64,000 nucleotides of DNA from DASREM01 sp035652095 (GTDB taxonomy: Bacteria > Acidobacteriota > Terriglobia > Terriglobales > Acidobacteriaceae): positions 62,001 to 126,000 of the forward strand of contig DASREM010000028.1 of assembly GCA_035652095.1 (NCBI GenBank), written 5' to 3'. Shown here piece by piece: positions 1-8,842 of the stretch (position 1 is the first letter of the stretch; every line of letters starts with the position of its first letter). A program made the translations under genes and the position numbers. The notes under the pieces are model-generated. The model did no database searches, was not told where the DNA came from, and was given only the letters and a program-made list of their open reading frames with translations.

Positions 1-3000
1 TTCCAGATCACTGTGGGCGGCGCGGAGAGCCTGCTCGACCGTCTTGCGCTCGGTGATGTCAAGGCAAGAGCCGATGTATCCGGTGAATTCGCCTTTCGGG
101 GTATAGCGTGGAACGGCGCGATCGAGGATCCAGCGATAGTCGCCATCGGCGCGGCGCAAGCGATATTCCATGCTGAAGGGCTGGCGATGTTTGAACGAGG
201 ACTGGTAAATCTTGGAACAGCGTTCGGCGTCGTCGGGGTGAATCCCTTGCGACCAACCTGCGCCGGACTCCTGCTCAGCGGTGCGCCCGGTGAAATCCAG
301 CCAGGCCTTGTTGAAGAAGTTGTAAGCAGAGTCGGGGCCAGACATCCAGATCATGACAGGGGCGGTATCGGCCATGATACGGAAGCGTTCTTCGCTCTCA
401 CGCAGAGCCGCTTCGGCGCGTAGCTTTTCGGTAAGGTTGGTGATCGCGGCCAGACAAGCGGGGCGACCCATGAATGTTTCTTTAAATCCGACTACCTGAA
501 CCTCGATGGCGGTACCGTCCTTGCGCCGGTGGGTAAAGTTGCCCAGCGTGATCGGACCGGACCCGAGCCTGGCGAGTTGCTGACTAAGGTTGGATTCGCC
601 GTCGGTGCGAACATCGTTGATGGTCATGCGCATGAACTCTGCGCGCGAGTAGCCGTAGTGCGTGATGACCGCCTCGTTAACGTCGAGGAATTGAAGAGTC
701 TCAAGGTCGAAGATCCACATAGGTTGTGGATTGTGGTGGAACAGGCGACGATATTGTTCCCTGACCTCGGATCGAGCGGCGCCGACTTTTGCGTTGACCT
801 CGGCGCGCTGGAGATGGGAGCAGACGCGAGCGACCAGTTCCCGGGCGCTAAAGGGTTTGACGAGGTAGTCGTCGGCGCCCTGCTGAAGACCTTCGACGCG
901 CGATTCCTCGCCGGCGCGAGCGGAAAGCAGGATGACAGGCACGGTTCGGAGATCGGGATCAGAACGCAAGGCGCGCAGGAGGGAGAAACCGTCCATGAGC
1001 GGCATCATGACGTCGGCCAGGACCAGGTCAGGGCGGCGGGCGCGAGCCGCGGCCAAGGCAGCCTCACCATTGGAGACGGTTTCCACGTGGTACAAGTCGG
1101 CGAGCAAGCGGCCAACGTATTTCTGAATGTCGGGGTTGTCGTCGGCTAAGAGGATATGAGCGGCGGCATCTGCAGGCCCGCCTTGTGGGTCCGCAGCCGG
1201 CGCCGCGGGAGTGAGCCACCGCAAGGACTCATCCACGTAGGGCTGCGCAGCGTTGCTGATGGAAACCAAAGATGCTTCGGCGGCGATTTTGTCTGCCGGA
1301 AGATGCGAACTGCCGAAAGGAATGGAGACAGTAAATGTGGTTCCGCGGCCCGGAGAACTTTTTACATCAATGCTGCCGCCATGAAGGTGGACAAGTTCGT
1401 GGACCATGGCGAGACCAATGCCGCTGCCTTCATGACTGCGGCCACGAGACCCTTCGACGCGATGGAAACGCTCGAAGATGTGCGGCAACTCATGTTCGGG
1501 GATCCCGACGCCGGTGTCGGCGACGGTCAGTTCCACCCGGCCGTCGCGGGGCGTGAGGGTCAAGGTGACTTCGCCCCGCAAGGTGTACTTAAGAGCGTTG
1601 GAGAGAAGATTGAGGACAATTTTCTCCCACATGTCGTGGTCAACATAGACCGGCTCAGGCAGGGGAGGGCACTGGATGGAAAGCTTCAATCCGGCGCGGG
1701 TAAACGCCGACTCGAACATGCTTCCGAGTTCCGCGGTCAAACTGGAGAGCTGAGTGGGGCGGTAGCTGGCCTGGGCGCGTCCGGATTCGAGGCGAGAGAA
1801 GTCGAGCAGGGTGTTGACCAGTTTCAGCAAGCGCAATGCGTTGCGCTGAACCATGGCAAGCTGCTCGGATTCGTCGCTCGAGAAATTACCGGGAGACTTA
1901 CGCAGAAGCTGCTCGAGCGGGCCGAGCATCAGGGTGAGCGGGGTGCGAAATTCATGGCTGACATTGCTGAAGAAAAGAGTCTTGGCGCGGTCGATCGCAG
2001 CCAGCGCATCATTGCGCTCCCGCTCCAATTGAAAGGCTCGCGCTTCGGCCAGGCTTGCGCCGAGTTGACCGGCCACCATGGTGTAGAAGGCGCGATAGTT
2101 CTGGTCCAAGTGCTTGCGAGGGTTTACCGCTGAGAACAAGACTCCGGCAGCTGCGTCCTGGCCTGGGAGCTTGATGGGAAGGGCCATCGCTTGCTGAGCG
2201 GGGGCCTGCCAGGAGCCGGCGGGCACATCGGCCTGCAAGGAAGCAAGGTCATCGAGAATATGCGGTTCACCATCCCGCAGAGCCAGCGTGAGTGCACGCG
2301 CGAGCGGGGACTGGTCCCGATCCAGGTCTACCGAATGTTTCCATGGATGGTTGTCGGGGAGTCCGGCGAACGCTACCGGTTCTGCAACAGCGGCGTCGCG
2401 GGAAGTTCTATACAGCACGGCGAAGGGGAGGTCGTACGGATTTTCGGCGAGAGTTTTAGCTGCCAGGTCCCAGGTTTCCTGCTCGGACTTGGACTGACTT
2501 TTGCGCGCGGCCAATTCGCGCAAGGTACGCAGCCTGCGCTCTCCGATGACGCGCTCGGTGGTCTCTTTCACCGGGGTGAAAATGCCGCCGATGCCACCCG
2601 ATTCGTCGCGAATGGGACTGTAAGAAAAAGTGAAATAGCATTCTTCGGGATAGCCGTTACGCTCAAGGAGCAGGAGCAAATCATCGGCCCATGTAGCTTC
2701 GCCGCGTTGCAGAACCCCGGAGAGCATGGGACGGATGGTGTCCCAGATCTCCGGCCAGCAATCCTCGCCGCGCGCGCCCAGGGCTGCGGGATGCTTGGCG
2801 CCGAGGATCTGGGAATACGCGTCGTTGTAGATCATGATCAATTCAGGTCCCCACCAGACGAGGATCGGGAAACGGGAATCAAGGCAAATGCTGACGGCGG
2901 TGCGCAGACTTTGTGGCCAGGAGCGTGCGGGGCCGAGGGGCGTAGCCGACCAATCTTTGGTGCGCATCAGGGCGCCCATCTGGCCGCCGCCGATGAAAAC

Positions 3001-3459
3001 GCTGGAGTCGCTGATCTTGAGCAGGGATTTCTGCAACGCGCGTTGACCCAAGAACCGGTTCAGACTCAGGGGAGAGCTTGCCTTCAAAACGGGGTCGCGA
3101 TGTTTGCCGAGCGCCTGGACCGCAGCCAGCAAGTCTCGAGAGACATCGGACTTGGCAACATAAGCGCGGGCGCCGGCGGCGAGCGCGGTCTGGCGCATTT
3201 GCGAAGGATCATGCTGGCTGAGGATGAGGATTTCAGATTCAGGAACTTCTTTGCGAATCACGCTGGCAGCTTCCAGGCCGTTGAGGCCGGGCATGCTGAT
3301 GTCGAGGACGATGACGTCGGGGCGAAGTTCTTTGGCCTTGGCGATGGCATCGAGGCCATCTACAGCTTCGCCACAGACTTGCCATTCGGACTGAGAAGAT
3401 AAGAGGGAGCGCAGACCGCGGCGTACGACCTCATGATCATCGGCAATGAGTATCCGCAA
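1..3459 (-). CDS. Hybrid sensor histidine kinase/response regulator, 3' end outside the window
   Basis: One open frame runs off the left edge (1153 codons visible). Reading from the N-terminus: a receiver domain (acidic pair D7-D8, phosphoacceptor D53 in VIVLDISMPG), a PAS domain of the type with WSATPLGPARSWPQS, a GAF-like stretch, HisKA with H502 in SNVSHEFRTPLT, an HATPase with N-box LNLLSNALKYT and G-box DTGVGIP, a second receiver (LLADDNPD, LADVMMPLMDG), then two PAS domains and the start of a further coil. It should autophosphorylate in the cytoplasm and relay phosphate internally. No ATG lies near the start; TTG at 3459 is chosen because it starts directly at the receiver fold, so the start is uncertain. 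The N-terminal receiver is NarL-like but has no HTH before the PAS. No membrane segment is seen, so a soluble sensor is likely; the ligand is unknown. Confidence 0.85.
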   Translation of the reverse strand, partial: MRILIADDHEVVRRGLRSLLSSQSEWQVCGEAVDGLDAIAKAKELRPDVIVLDISMPGLNGLEAASVIRKEVPESEILILSQHDPSQMRQTALAAGARAYVAKSDVSRDLLAAVQALGKHRDPVLKASSPLSLNRFLGQRALQKSLLKISDSSVFIGGGQMGALMRTKDWSATPLGPARSWPQSLRTAVSICLDSRFPILVWWGPELIMIYNDAYSQILGAKHPAALGARGEDCWPEIWDTIRPMLSGVLQRGEATWADDLLLLLERNGYPEECYFTFSYSPIRDESGGIGGIFTPVKETTERVIGERRLRTLRELAARKSQSKSEQETWDLAAKTLAENPYDLPFAVLYRTSRDAAVAEPVAFAGLPDNHPWKHSVDLDRDQSPLARALTLALRDGEPHILDDLASLQADVPAGSWQAPAQQAMALPIKLPGQDAAAGVLFSAVNPRKHLDQNYRAFYTMVAGQLGASLAEARAFQLERERNDALAAIDRAKTLFFSNVSHEFRTPLTLMLGPLEQLLRKSPGNFSSDESEQLAMVQRNALRLLKLVNTLLDFSRLESGRAQASYRPTQLSSLTAELGSMFESAFTRAGLKLSIQCPPLPEPVYVDHDMWEKIVLNLLSNALKYTLRGEVTLTLTPRDGRVELTVADTGVGIPEHELPHIFERFHRVEGSRGRSHEGSGIGLAMVHELVHLHGGSIDVKSSPGRGTTFTVSIPFGSSHLPADKIAAEASLVSISNAAQPYVDESLRWLTPAAPAADPQGGPADAAAHILLADDNPDIQKYVGRLLADLYHVETVSNGEAALAAARARRPDLVLADVMMPLMDGFSLLRALRSDPDLRTVPVILLSARAGEESRVEGLQQGADDYLVKPFSARELVARVCSHLQRAEVNAKVGAARSEVREQYRRLFHHNPQPMWIFDLETLQFLDVNEAVITHYGYSRAEFMRMTINDVRTDGESNLSQQLARLGSGPITLGNFTHRRKDGTAIEVQVVGFKETFMGRPACLAAITNLTEKLRAEAALRESEERFRIMADTAPVMIWMSGPDSAYNFFNKAWLDFTGRTAEQESGAGWSQGIHPDDAERCSKIYQSSFKHRQPFSMEYRLRRADGDYRWILDRAVPRYTPKGEFTGYIGSCLDITERKTVEQALRAAHSDLE

Positions 3460-3718
3460 ACGCGCTATCCAATCTCTCCCCCGGGAGTAGGACGGAAAAA
3501 AGCTTCTACTACACAGCAATGAGTCGGAGGAAGTTGCTAATAGCAGGCACTTCGTCAGTGGCCAGCGTACTAAAGTGGCCTACTCAGGGTGAGATTGCTA
3601 TACGGGATTTGCTGTAGGACAGCGAACAGATCCGAGGAAAGGAGGAGCGCAGGGCGTTTCTGACATGTACAAAAGGCTCTAAACACCTCATTTATCACGA
3701 CTTTTCACAGAACAGGAC

Positions 3719-3747
3719 TTGACAGGGAGCGCAGGTCTTCATAGGAT
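3719..3747 (+). promoter_or_regulatory. Sigma70-type promoter for the HAF-repeat gene
   Basis: TTGACA at 3719-3724, a 17-nt spacer, then TAGGAT at 3742-3747. It lies about 35 nt before the start at 3783, which has its own GGAGG. The rest of the 323-base gap 3460-3782 shows no gene or clear structure. Confidence 0.65.
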
Positions 3748-3782
3748 TCGGCGCGCGAAAAAATCCCCACGGAGGCCTGCTG

Positions 3783-4655
3783 ATGTCCACACGCTTCACC
3801 ATCAAGTTGCTTACTGTTAGCCTCACCCTCATCCTGTCCGCCAGCCTGGCTGCGGTTCCAATGCATGCCCAGGCCAATATCACGTTTAAAACCATCAACG
3901 CCCCGGGCGCAACCGAAACCGATTGCAACGCAATCAACACCAGCAATGTGATCGTCGGCTTCTTCCTTGACTCCAGTGGAGTTGGACACGGGTTCAGCCT
4001 CACCGCGGGAGGTTTCAAAAAGATCGACGTGCCCAACGCAATTGATACCCGCGCCTACGGAATCAACGATGCCGGCACGATTGTGGGCTGGTACACCGAC
4101 CAGCTTGGCGTACAGCATGGGTTCATGCTCGCGGCCGGGAAATTCACGAAGATTGATCCTCCCGGATCGACCCTGACCAATGCCTGGAGCATCAACACGG
4201 CCGGTGTGATTGTTGGAACGTACGTGGGAACCGACGGTCTTTTCCACGGCTTCGTGGACAATGCCGGAACCTACACCACGTTCGACGCACCGAACGCAAC
4301 CACCACGGAAATCCTGGGCGTGAACAACAAGAACCAGATGGTCGGCTTGACCCTGGACTCGGCAGGTTTACAGCACGGATTCACGCTGGTTGGGACCAAG
4401 TACACGGCGTTCGACTATCCAGGCGCTTCGGTTACGGCTGCTGACCGAATCAATGACAACGGCCTGATCGTTGGCCTGCACGGCACCAGCAGCGCGGGGC
4501 CATTCAGCGGCTACATGCGGAGTGGGACAACCTACACCGATGTGAGCGCTCCGAACTCCACTGAGACGCGCGTTCGCGGCGTGAACAACGCCGGCGTGAT
4601 CGTGGGACGTTTCACCGATGCAAACGGGATCATTCACGGATTCCAGGCAAAATAG
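3783..4655 (+). CDS. Secreted HAF-repeat (extracellular repeat) protein
   Basis: 290 aa. A signal peptide (basic start, hydrophobic stretch, AVPMHAQA cleavage region near residue 30) is followed by about six repeats of roughly 41 residues. Each carries a pattern like IDxPxAxxTxxxGIN, GxIVGxYxD and xGxxHGF. The ATG follows GGAGG by 7 nt. These repeats are known in Acidobacteriota and some other soil bacteria and probably form a beta-propeller-like exported protein; the function is unknown. A strong promoter lies upstream and a terminator downstream, so it is a single-gene unit. A second member of the family starts at 63713. Confidence 0.85.
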   Translation: MSTRFTIKLLTVSLTLILSASLAAVPMHAQANITFKTINAPGATETDCNAINTSNVIVGFFLDSSGVGHGFSLTAGGFKKIDVPNAIDTRAYGINDAGTIVGWYTDQLGVQHGFMLAAGKFTKIDPPGSTLTNAWSINTAGVIVGTYVGTDGLFHGFVDNAGTYTTFDAPNATTTEILGVNNKNQMVGLTLDSAGLQHGFTLVGTKYTAFDYPGASVTAADRINDNGLIVGLHGTSSAGPFSGYMRSGTTYTDVSAPNSTETRVRGVNNAGVIVGRFTDANGIIHGFQAK

Positions 4656-4673
4656 CGGGGTTTGTAACTCCAT

Positions 4674-4703
4674 AAGGGCTCTCCCTCGCGAGAGCCCTTT
4701 TTT
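4674..4703 (+). terminator. Rho-independent terminator after the HAF-repeat gene
   Basis: A 10-bp perfect stem (AAGGGCTCTC, 4674-4683; GAGAGCCCTT, 4690-4699), a 6-nt loop and a T run to 4703, starting 18 nt after the stop codon. Confidence 0.9.
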
Positions 4704-4937
4704 GTAAGCCGCGGTAATTCGTAGCGACCTTCACATTCTTCGAGACTCATTCCCATTTCCACTCTGCGCATCGGTTCCAGTGCTCATGCCTGATTGAGTC
4801 GAGGCCCTGCTTCCAAGTGTTGCTCACAGTGAACGGAGTCTCTGCGCGCGGGAGTCACAACGACGGTAATCGGAAGAGAGGTTCTCTCTAATAAGGCAGG
4901 TTTGACACTGAGAAGCGCTACGGACCTTCGCTCCGCT

Positions 4938-4959
4938 GGGCAGCCGAGGGCGGCTGCCC
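4938..4959. repeat. GC-rich hairpin, likely interspersed repeat
   Basis: GGGCAGCCG (4938-4946) and CGGCTGCCC (4951-4959) form a 9-bp perfect stem with an AGGG loop. It sits in the 275-base gap between the terminator and tRNA-Arg(TCG), which otherwise holds nothing I recognise apart from a weak 6-bp hairpin near 4880. It has the look of a REP-like intergenic element; copy number cannot be judged from this window. Confidence 0.4.
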
Positions 4960-4978
4960 CTACACGAGTGGAAGGAAA

Positions 4979-5055
4979 TGGCGACCCCGGAGGGATTTGA
5001 ACCCCCAACCCTTGGTTCCGAAGACCAATGCTCTATCCAATTGAGCTACGGGGCC
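4979..5055 (-). tRNA. tRNA-Arg (anticodon TCG)
   Basis: 77 nt with encoded CCA. Acceptor stem GGCCCCG pairs with CGGGGTC (one G-U). D arm with AGCTCAATTGGATAGAGC; anticodon stem TTGGT/ACCAA around loop CTTCGGA gives TCG, reading CGA codons. T loop is GTTCAAATC. It lies 143 nt downstream of tRNA-Arg(ACG) on the same strand. Confidence 0.95.
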
Positions 5056-5125
5056 GTGAGAAAAAGAGTAGCAGCAAAGTCATGGGGAGACAAAGGGAGT
5101 TCGTTCGAAAGTGGAGTTGATGCAC

Positions 5126-5155
5126 GCGAGATTCTTCGCTGCGCTCAGGATGACT
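5126..5155. repeat. Interspersed intergenic element, copy 1
   Basis: The stretch starts CGCGAGATTCTTCGCTGCGC and ends CAGGATGAC. It resembles the element at 5351-5398 (shared CGCGAGATyCTTCG core) and lies between the two tRNA genes. Confidence 0.4.
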
Positions 5156-5198
5156 TCGACGGAAAAACAGATGATTCAAGGGGAAAAGCAGATGAGAA

Positions 5199-5275
5199 TG
5201 GTGCGCCCTGAGAGATTCGAACTCCCGACCTTCTGGTTCGTAGCCAGACGCTCTATCCAACTGAGCTAAGGGCGC
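5199..5275 (-). tRNA. tRNA-Arg (anticodon ACG)
   Basis: 77 nt with encoded CCA. Acceptor stem GCGCCCT/AGGGCGC; D arm AGCTCAGTTGGATAGAGC; anticodon stem TCTGG/CCAGA around CTACGAA gives ACG (read as ICG after deamination). T loop GTTCGAATC. Probably co-transcribed with tRNA-Arg(TCG). Confidence 0.95.
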
Positions 5276-5350
5276 AGGTGATGGGGAGATTATAACGGAA
5301 AGGGTGGAATTTGAAAAAATGCGGCAGGGGATGAGGGGTTGCGTTGCGCG

Positions 5351-5398
5351 CGCGAGATCCTTCGGCCGCTGAGCGGCCTCGGGAAGACGTCAGAATGA
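5351..5398. repeat. Interspersed intergenic element, copy 2
   Basis: Starts CGCGAGATCCTTCGGCCGCT and ends GACGTCAGAATGA. It contains the hairpin GGCCGC (5364-5369)/GCGGCC (5373-5378). Related to the element at 5126-5155. Confidence 0.4.
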
Positions 5399-5750
5399 AA
5401 TAAGAATCCAGAAGTAGCAAGAATTCAAGAATTTTAGAGAAATCGAAATTAGAGAAGTCGAAATACAAAAGTCAAAAATCAGAAATCAGAAATCAGAAGA
5501 ATGAACAAGAAAGCTTTGCGACGTCCTGAGATAGGCGAATTGGCGAGAGGATTTCGTCGCGGAGGGTACGTCTGAGTTGGGATTTCAACAAGCATTGGCT
5601 GGGATCTTGCGAAGGCGACGGGTGGAAGTAAAACTTTCCGGCAGAGGGGAAAAAGCTACAGGCGAGACTGGCCTTGAAGTACGTGTTTTCAAGGGTTTGC
5701 GATTGGCAGCGGGGATGCATTAAGGCAAGGCAGACGAAGTGGCGCGCAAC

Positions 5751-5809
5751 GGGGCGCTCTCGAGAATAAACTTCGGCCAGAGGTTTTCTTGAGCGCCCCT
5801 TTGCTTTTT
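5751..5809 (+). terminator. Hairpin with T-rich tail, possible terminator
   Basis: GGGGCGCTC (5751-5759) pairs with GAGCGCCCC (5791-5799), with a 31-nt loop and the tail TTTGCTTTTT. No gene on the plus strand ends just before it, so it may end an unrecognised RNA. Confidence 0.45.
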
Positions 5810-5852
5810 CCTCACAGAAATTTCCTAATCGTTTCCCGTAAATACCTTAGAT

Positions 5853-6080
5853 TCAGGCCAGAGCGATGCGGCTGGATACGTCCAAGCCGGCGCGCCGCAG
5901 TAGTGCGGCAACGGCCGGTTCTTTGAGGCGAGAAGCGTCGTACTCGACGCGCACAGTTTTCTCCGATTCATTGAACAGGATGCGGCGTATGCCGTACACC
6001 TCGCGAATGGCGTCGATGGCGCGCACTTCCGCTGCGGCCGGGGCGGTCTGGTAGCGGTAGCGAACTTCAAGCTGCGTCAT
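5853..6080 (-). CDS. Small HMA-like protein lacking the CxxC metal site
   Basis: 75 aa from the ATG at 6080, which has GAGGGA 7 nt upstream; a longer frame exists but has no better start. The length and pattern (MTQLEVRYRY, helix, VYGIRRILFNESEKTVRVEYD, helix) fit the beta-alpha-beta-beta-alpha-beta fold of heavy-metal-associated domains. The protein has no cysteine at all, so it cannot use the usual CxxC copper site. It is divergent from the P-type ATPase at 6249, which supports a link to metal handling, perhaps as a regulator or degenerate chaperone. The family call is by fold pattern only. Confidence 0.6.
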   Translation of the reverse strand: MTQLEVRYRYQTAPAAAEVRAIDAIREVYGIRRILFNESEKTVRVEYDASRLKEPAVAALLRRAGLDVSSRIALA

Positions 6081-6248
6081 TTTGAATTCCCTCGTACGAG
6101 TGCACTGCTTCCATGAAGGGGCCCGCAGAATCCAATATAGGGCAAGCGATTTCCGGAGTACAGGGCTTCGCTGCGGAGAGCGCAAGGACGGCAATGTTCA
6201 CGTGTCACGCGGAGGTTTGCGCCGCGGGTGTAAGGTTTCAGGGAGTGT

Positions 6249-8801
6249 GTGTCAACACCCATGAGCTCCGGCTCATGCGGAGGAATGATGACAACCAATG
6301 TGGGTAGCGCCGCGACCGCGGAAGATCCGGTTTGCGGAATGTCGGTGAATGCGGCGAATGCGAGGTTTCGCCACGAGTACAAGGGGAAGACGTATTACTT
6401 CTGTTGCGCGGGATGCGTCGAGAAATTCAAGGCGAGTCCGGAAAGATATTTGGCGGCAAAGCAAAGTTCAGGACTGGTGATGCTTGGACCGGCAGCGTCA
6501 GGGCCGAAGGACCAGGATGGGCACAGCGCGGCGTTGACGACGATTGCGCCTGCGAGGCCGGCGCACCAGGAACCGAAGGCCACGGCGTACGTGTGCCCGA
6601 TGTGTCCGGAGGTGCGGGAAGCAAAGGCGGGAGCGTGTCCGAGTTGCGGCATGGCGCTGGAGCCGGAAACGCCGGTGGCGACGACGCGCGTGGAGTACAC
6701 GTGCCCGATGCATCCGGAGGTGGTTCGGGCGCAGCCAGGGGCGTGCCCGATCTGCGGCATGGCGCTTGAACCGAGGACGGTGAGTGCAAGCGAAGAAGAG
6801 AACCCTGAGCTACGCGACATGACGCGGCGGTTCTGGATCAGCTTGGCGTTGACTGCGCCGCTGTTGATCATCGCCATGGCCGACATGCTGCCCGGAATGC
6901 CGGTGCAGCACGCTTTGCCGAAAGGCTGGTTATCGGCCATTGAGTTCCTGCTGGCGACTCCCGTGGTGCTGTGGGCGGGGTGGCCATTTTTTGAGCGCGG
7001 ATGGATCTCGATCCGGAACCGCTCGACGAATATGTTCACGCTGATTGCGATGGGCACGGGCGTGGCGTATGTGTACAGCCTGGTGGCGACGATGTTTCCG
7101 AAGATTTTTCCGGAATCGTTCCGCGACATGAGCGGGGCTCCGGCGGTGTACTTCGAGGCGGCAGCTGCGATTACCACGCTGGTGCTGCTGGGACAGGTCA
7201 TGGAGTTGCGTGCCCGCGGGCGAACCGGAGCAGCCATTCGCGCGCTGCTCGATCTGAGTCCGAAGACGGCGCGGATCTTGCGCGACCGCGAGGAGAGAGA
7301 TATCCCGCTGGCGGAGGTCAAGCCGGGAGATCGCCTGCGAGTGCGTCCGGGAGAAAAAGTTCCAGTGGATGGAGTGGTCGAGGAAGGGAACGGCACGGTG
7401 GACGAGTCCATGATCACCGGCGAATCGATGCCCGTCGAAAAGGAAGCGGGGAGCCGGGTGGTGGGCGGGACCGTTGCGGGCGCAGGCTCGTTTGTGATGA
7501 AAGCGGAGCACGTGGGCAGCGCAACTTTGCTGGCCCAGATTGTGCAGCTGGTAAGCCAGGCGCAACGCAGCCGGGCGCCGATCCAGAGGCTGGCAGATCG
7601 CGTGGCGGCCTGGTTTGTGCCGGCGGTGATTGGAATTTCTGTGCTCACATTTATCGCCTGGGCGCTGTGGGGGCCTGAACCGCGGCTGGCACATGCGCTC
7701 GTGAATGCGGTGGCGGTGCTGATCATTGCGTGTCCGTGTGCGCTGGGATTAGCGACGCCGATGGCGATCATGGTGGGAACGGGACGAGGTGCGCACAGCG
7801 GCGTGCTGATCCGCAACGCGGAAGCGCTGGAGGTCCTGGAGAAAGTGGACACCCTGGTGGTGGACAAGACCGGGACCTTGACCGCGGGCAGGCCAAGCCT
7901 GGAAGCGGTGACTCCTGTGGGCGGAATCAGCGACTCGGAGCTGGTTCGACTGGTAGCGAGCGTGGAGCAGGGAAGCGAACATCCGCTGGGCGCGGCGATC
8001 GTAAATGCGGCGAAACAGAATGGACTGGCGCTGTCGGCCCCGATGGAGTTCAAGTCCTTCGCCGGACGCGGGGTTTCGGGGAAAGTCGAAGGCAAGGTCG
8101 TTGCCGTTGGCAACGAGGCTTTGCTGCAGGAACTCGGGATTTCTTCGGCTGAATTGGCGCAGCACGCCGCACAGCTCCGCGGAGAGGGGCAGACGGCGAT
8201 GCTGGCTGCAGTGGATGGCAAAGCGGCAGGAGTGCTGGGAGTCAGCGATCCGGTGAAAGAGACCACTGCGCAGGCGTTGCGCGAACTGAAGGCGGAAGGT
8301 CTTCGCATCGTGATGCTGACAGGGGACAATCGCGGGACTGCGGCGGCGGTGGCGAAGCGGTTGGGCATCGATCAGTTCGAAGCTGAGGTCGCGCCTGAGC
8401 GGAAATCCGAGATTGTGAAGAGACTGCAGCAAAGCGGCGCCAAGGTAGCGATGGCGGGAGACGGGGTCAACGATGCCCCGGCGCTGGCGCAAGCCGACGT
8501 TGGGATCGCGATGGGAACGGGAACGGATGTCGCGATGGAGAGCGGAGGAGTGACGCTGGTAAAGGGCGACCTGAACGGGATCGTGCGTGCCCGCAAGTTG
8601 AGCAGGGCCGCCATGCGCAATATCCGGCAGAACCTGTTCTTTGCTTTTGTGTACAACTCGATTGGGGTGCCGATCGCGGCCGGGGTGCTGTATCCGGTGT
8701 TTGGGCTGCTGTTGAGTCCGATTGTGGCGGCGGCCGCGATGAGCTTCAGCTCAGTTTCGGTGATCACGAACTCGCTGCGGTTGAGGAAGGTTCGGCTTTA
8801 G
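6249..8801 (+). CDS. copA: Copper/heavy-metal-translocating P1B-type ATPase with YHS and metal-binding domains
   Basis: 850 aa from GTG 6249. Domains: YHS (about 25-68, PVCGM and CCAGC), two heavy-metal-binding modules (about 114-139 and 150-175, CPMCPE and CPMHPE with CGMALEP), then a P1B ATPase core. Key motifs: TGES actuator loop, CPC at 495-497 in a membrane helix, DKTGT with phosphorylated D539, SEHPLG, and GDGVNDAPA. CPC indicates export of Cu(I) or Ag(I) across the inner membrane by ATP hydrolysis. The N-terminal modules resemble those of SilP/CopA-type pumps rather than classic HMA domains. The start is uncertain: GGAGGA at 6279-6284 would favour ATG 6288, while GGGAG lies just before GTG 6249. 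It is divergent from the small HMA-like gene. Confidence 0.9.
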   Translation: MSTPMSSGSCGGMMTTNVGSAATAEDPVCGMSVNAANARFRHEYKGKTYYFCCAGCVEKFKASPERYLAAKQSSGLVMLGPAASGPKDQDGHSAALTTIAPARPAHQEPKATAYVCPMCPEVREAKAGACPSCGMALEPETPVATTRVEYTCPMHPEVVRAQPGACPICGMALEPRTVSASEEENPELRDMTRRFWISLALTAPLLIIAMADMLPGMPVQHALPKGWLSAIEFLLATPVVLWAGWPFFERGWISIRNRSTNMFTLIAMGTGVAYVYSLVATMFPKIFPESFRDMSGAPAVYFEAAAAITTLVLLGQVMELRARGRTGAAIRALLDLSPKTARILRDREERDIPLAEVKPGDRLRVRPGEKVPVDGVVEEGNGTVDESMITGESMPVEKEAGSRVVGGTVAGAGSFVMKAEHVGSATLLAQIVQLVSQAQRSRAPIQRLADRVAAWFVPAVIGISVLTFIAWALWGPEPRLAHALVNAVAVLIIACPCALGLATPMAIMVGTGRGAHSGVLIRNAEALEVLEKVDTLVVDKTGTLTAGRPSLEAVTPVGGISDSELVRLVASVEQGSEHPLGAAIVNAAKQNGLALSAPMEFKSFAGRGVSGKVEGKVVAVGNEALLQELGISSAELAQHAAQLRGEGQTAMLAAVDGKAAGVLGVSDPVKETTAQALRELKAEGLRIVMLTGDNRGTAAAVAKRLGIDQFEAEVAPERKSEIVKRLQQSGAKVAMAGDGVNDAPALAQADVGIAMGTGTDVAMESGGVTLVKGDLNGIVRARKLSRAAMRNIRQNLFFAFVYNSIGVPIAAGVLYPVFGLLLSPIVAAAAMSFSSVSVITNSLRLRKVRL

Positions 8802-8842
8802 GAACGTTTCAAGATTCAAAATTTCCAGGTCGCGATTGGTTT

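Larger units (their letters stand above)
5276..5852. other. Gene-poor stretch of 577 bases
   Basis: I see no convincing coding region. It holds an interspersed element (5351-5398), an A-rich low-complexity tract around 5400-5500 with repeated GAAATC/AGAAATCAG units, and a hairpin followed by T-rich sequence at 5751-5809. A structured RNA ending at that hairpin is possible but matches no family I know (no RNase P, tmRNA or SRP signature). Confidence 0.5.

Noticed and set aside
4978..5211. Open frame over the tRNA-Arg pair
   Set aside because: MATPEGFEPPTLGSEDQ is again a tRNA read backwards.
5281..5810. RNase P RNA, tmRNA, SRP RNA or 6S RNA in the gap
   Set aside because: None of the conserved cores of these RNAs can be found on either strand.
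6395..8368. 657-codon open frame antisense to copA
   Set aside because: Ser/Pro/Ala-rich shadow of a clear P-type ATPase.
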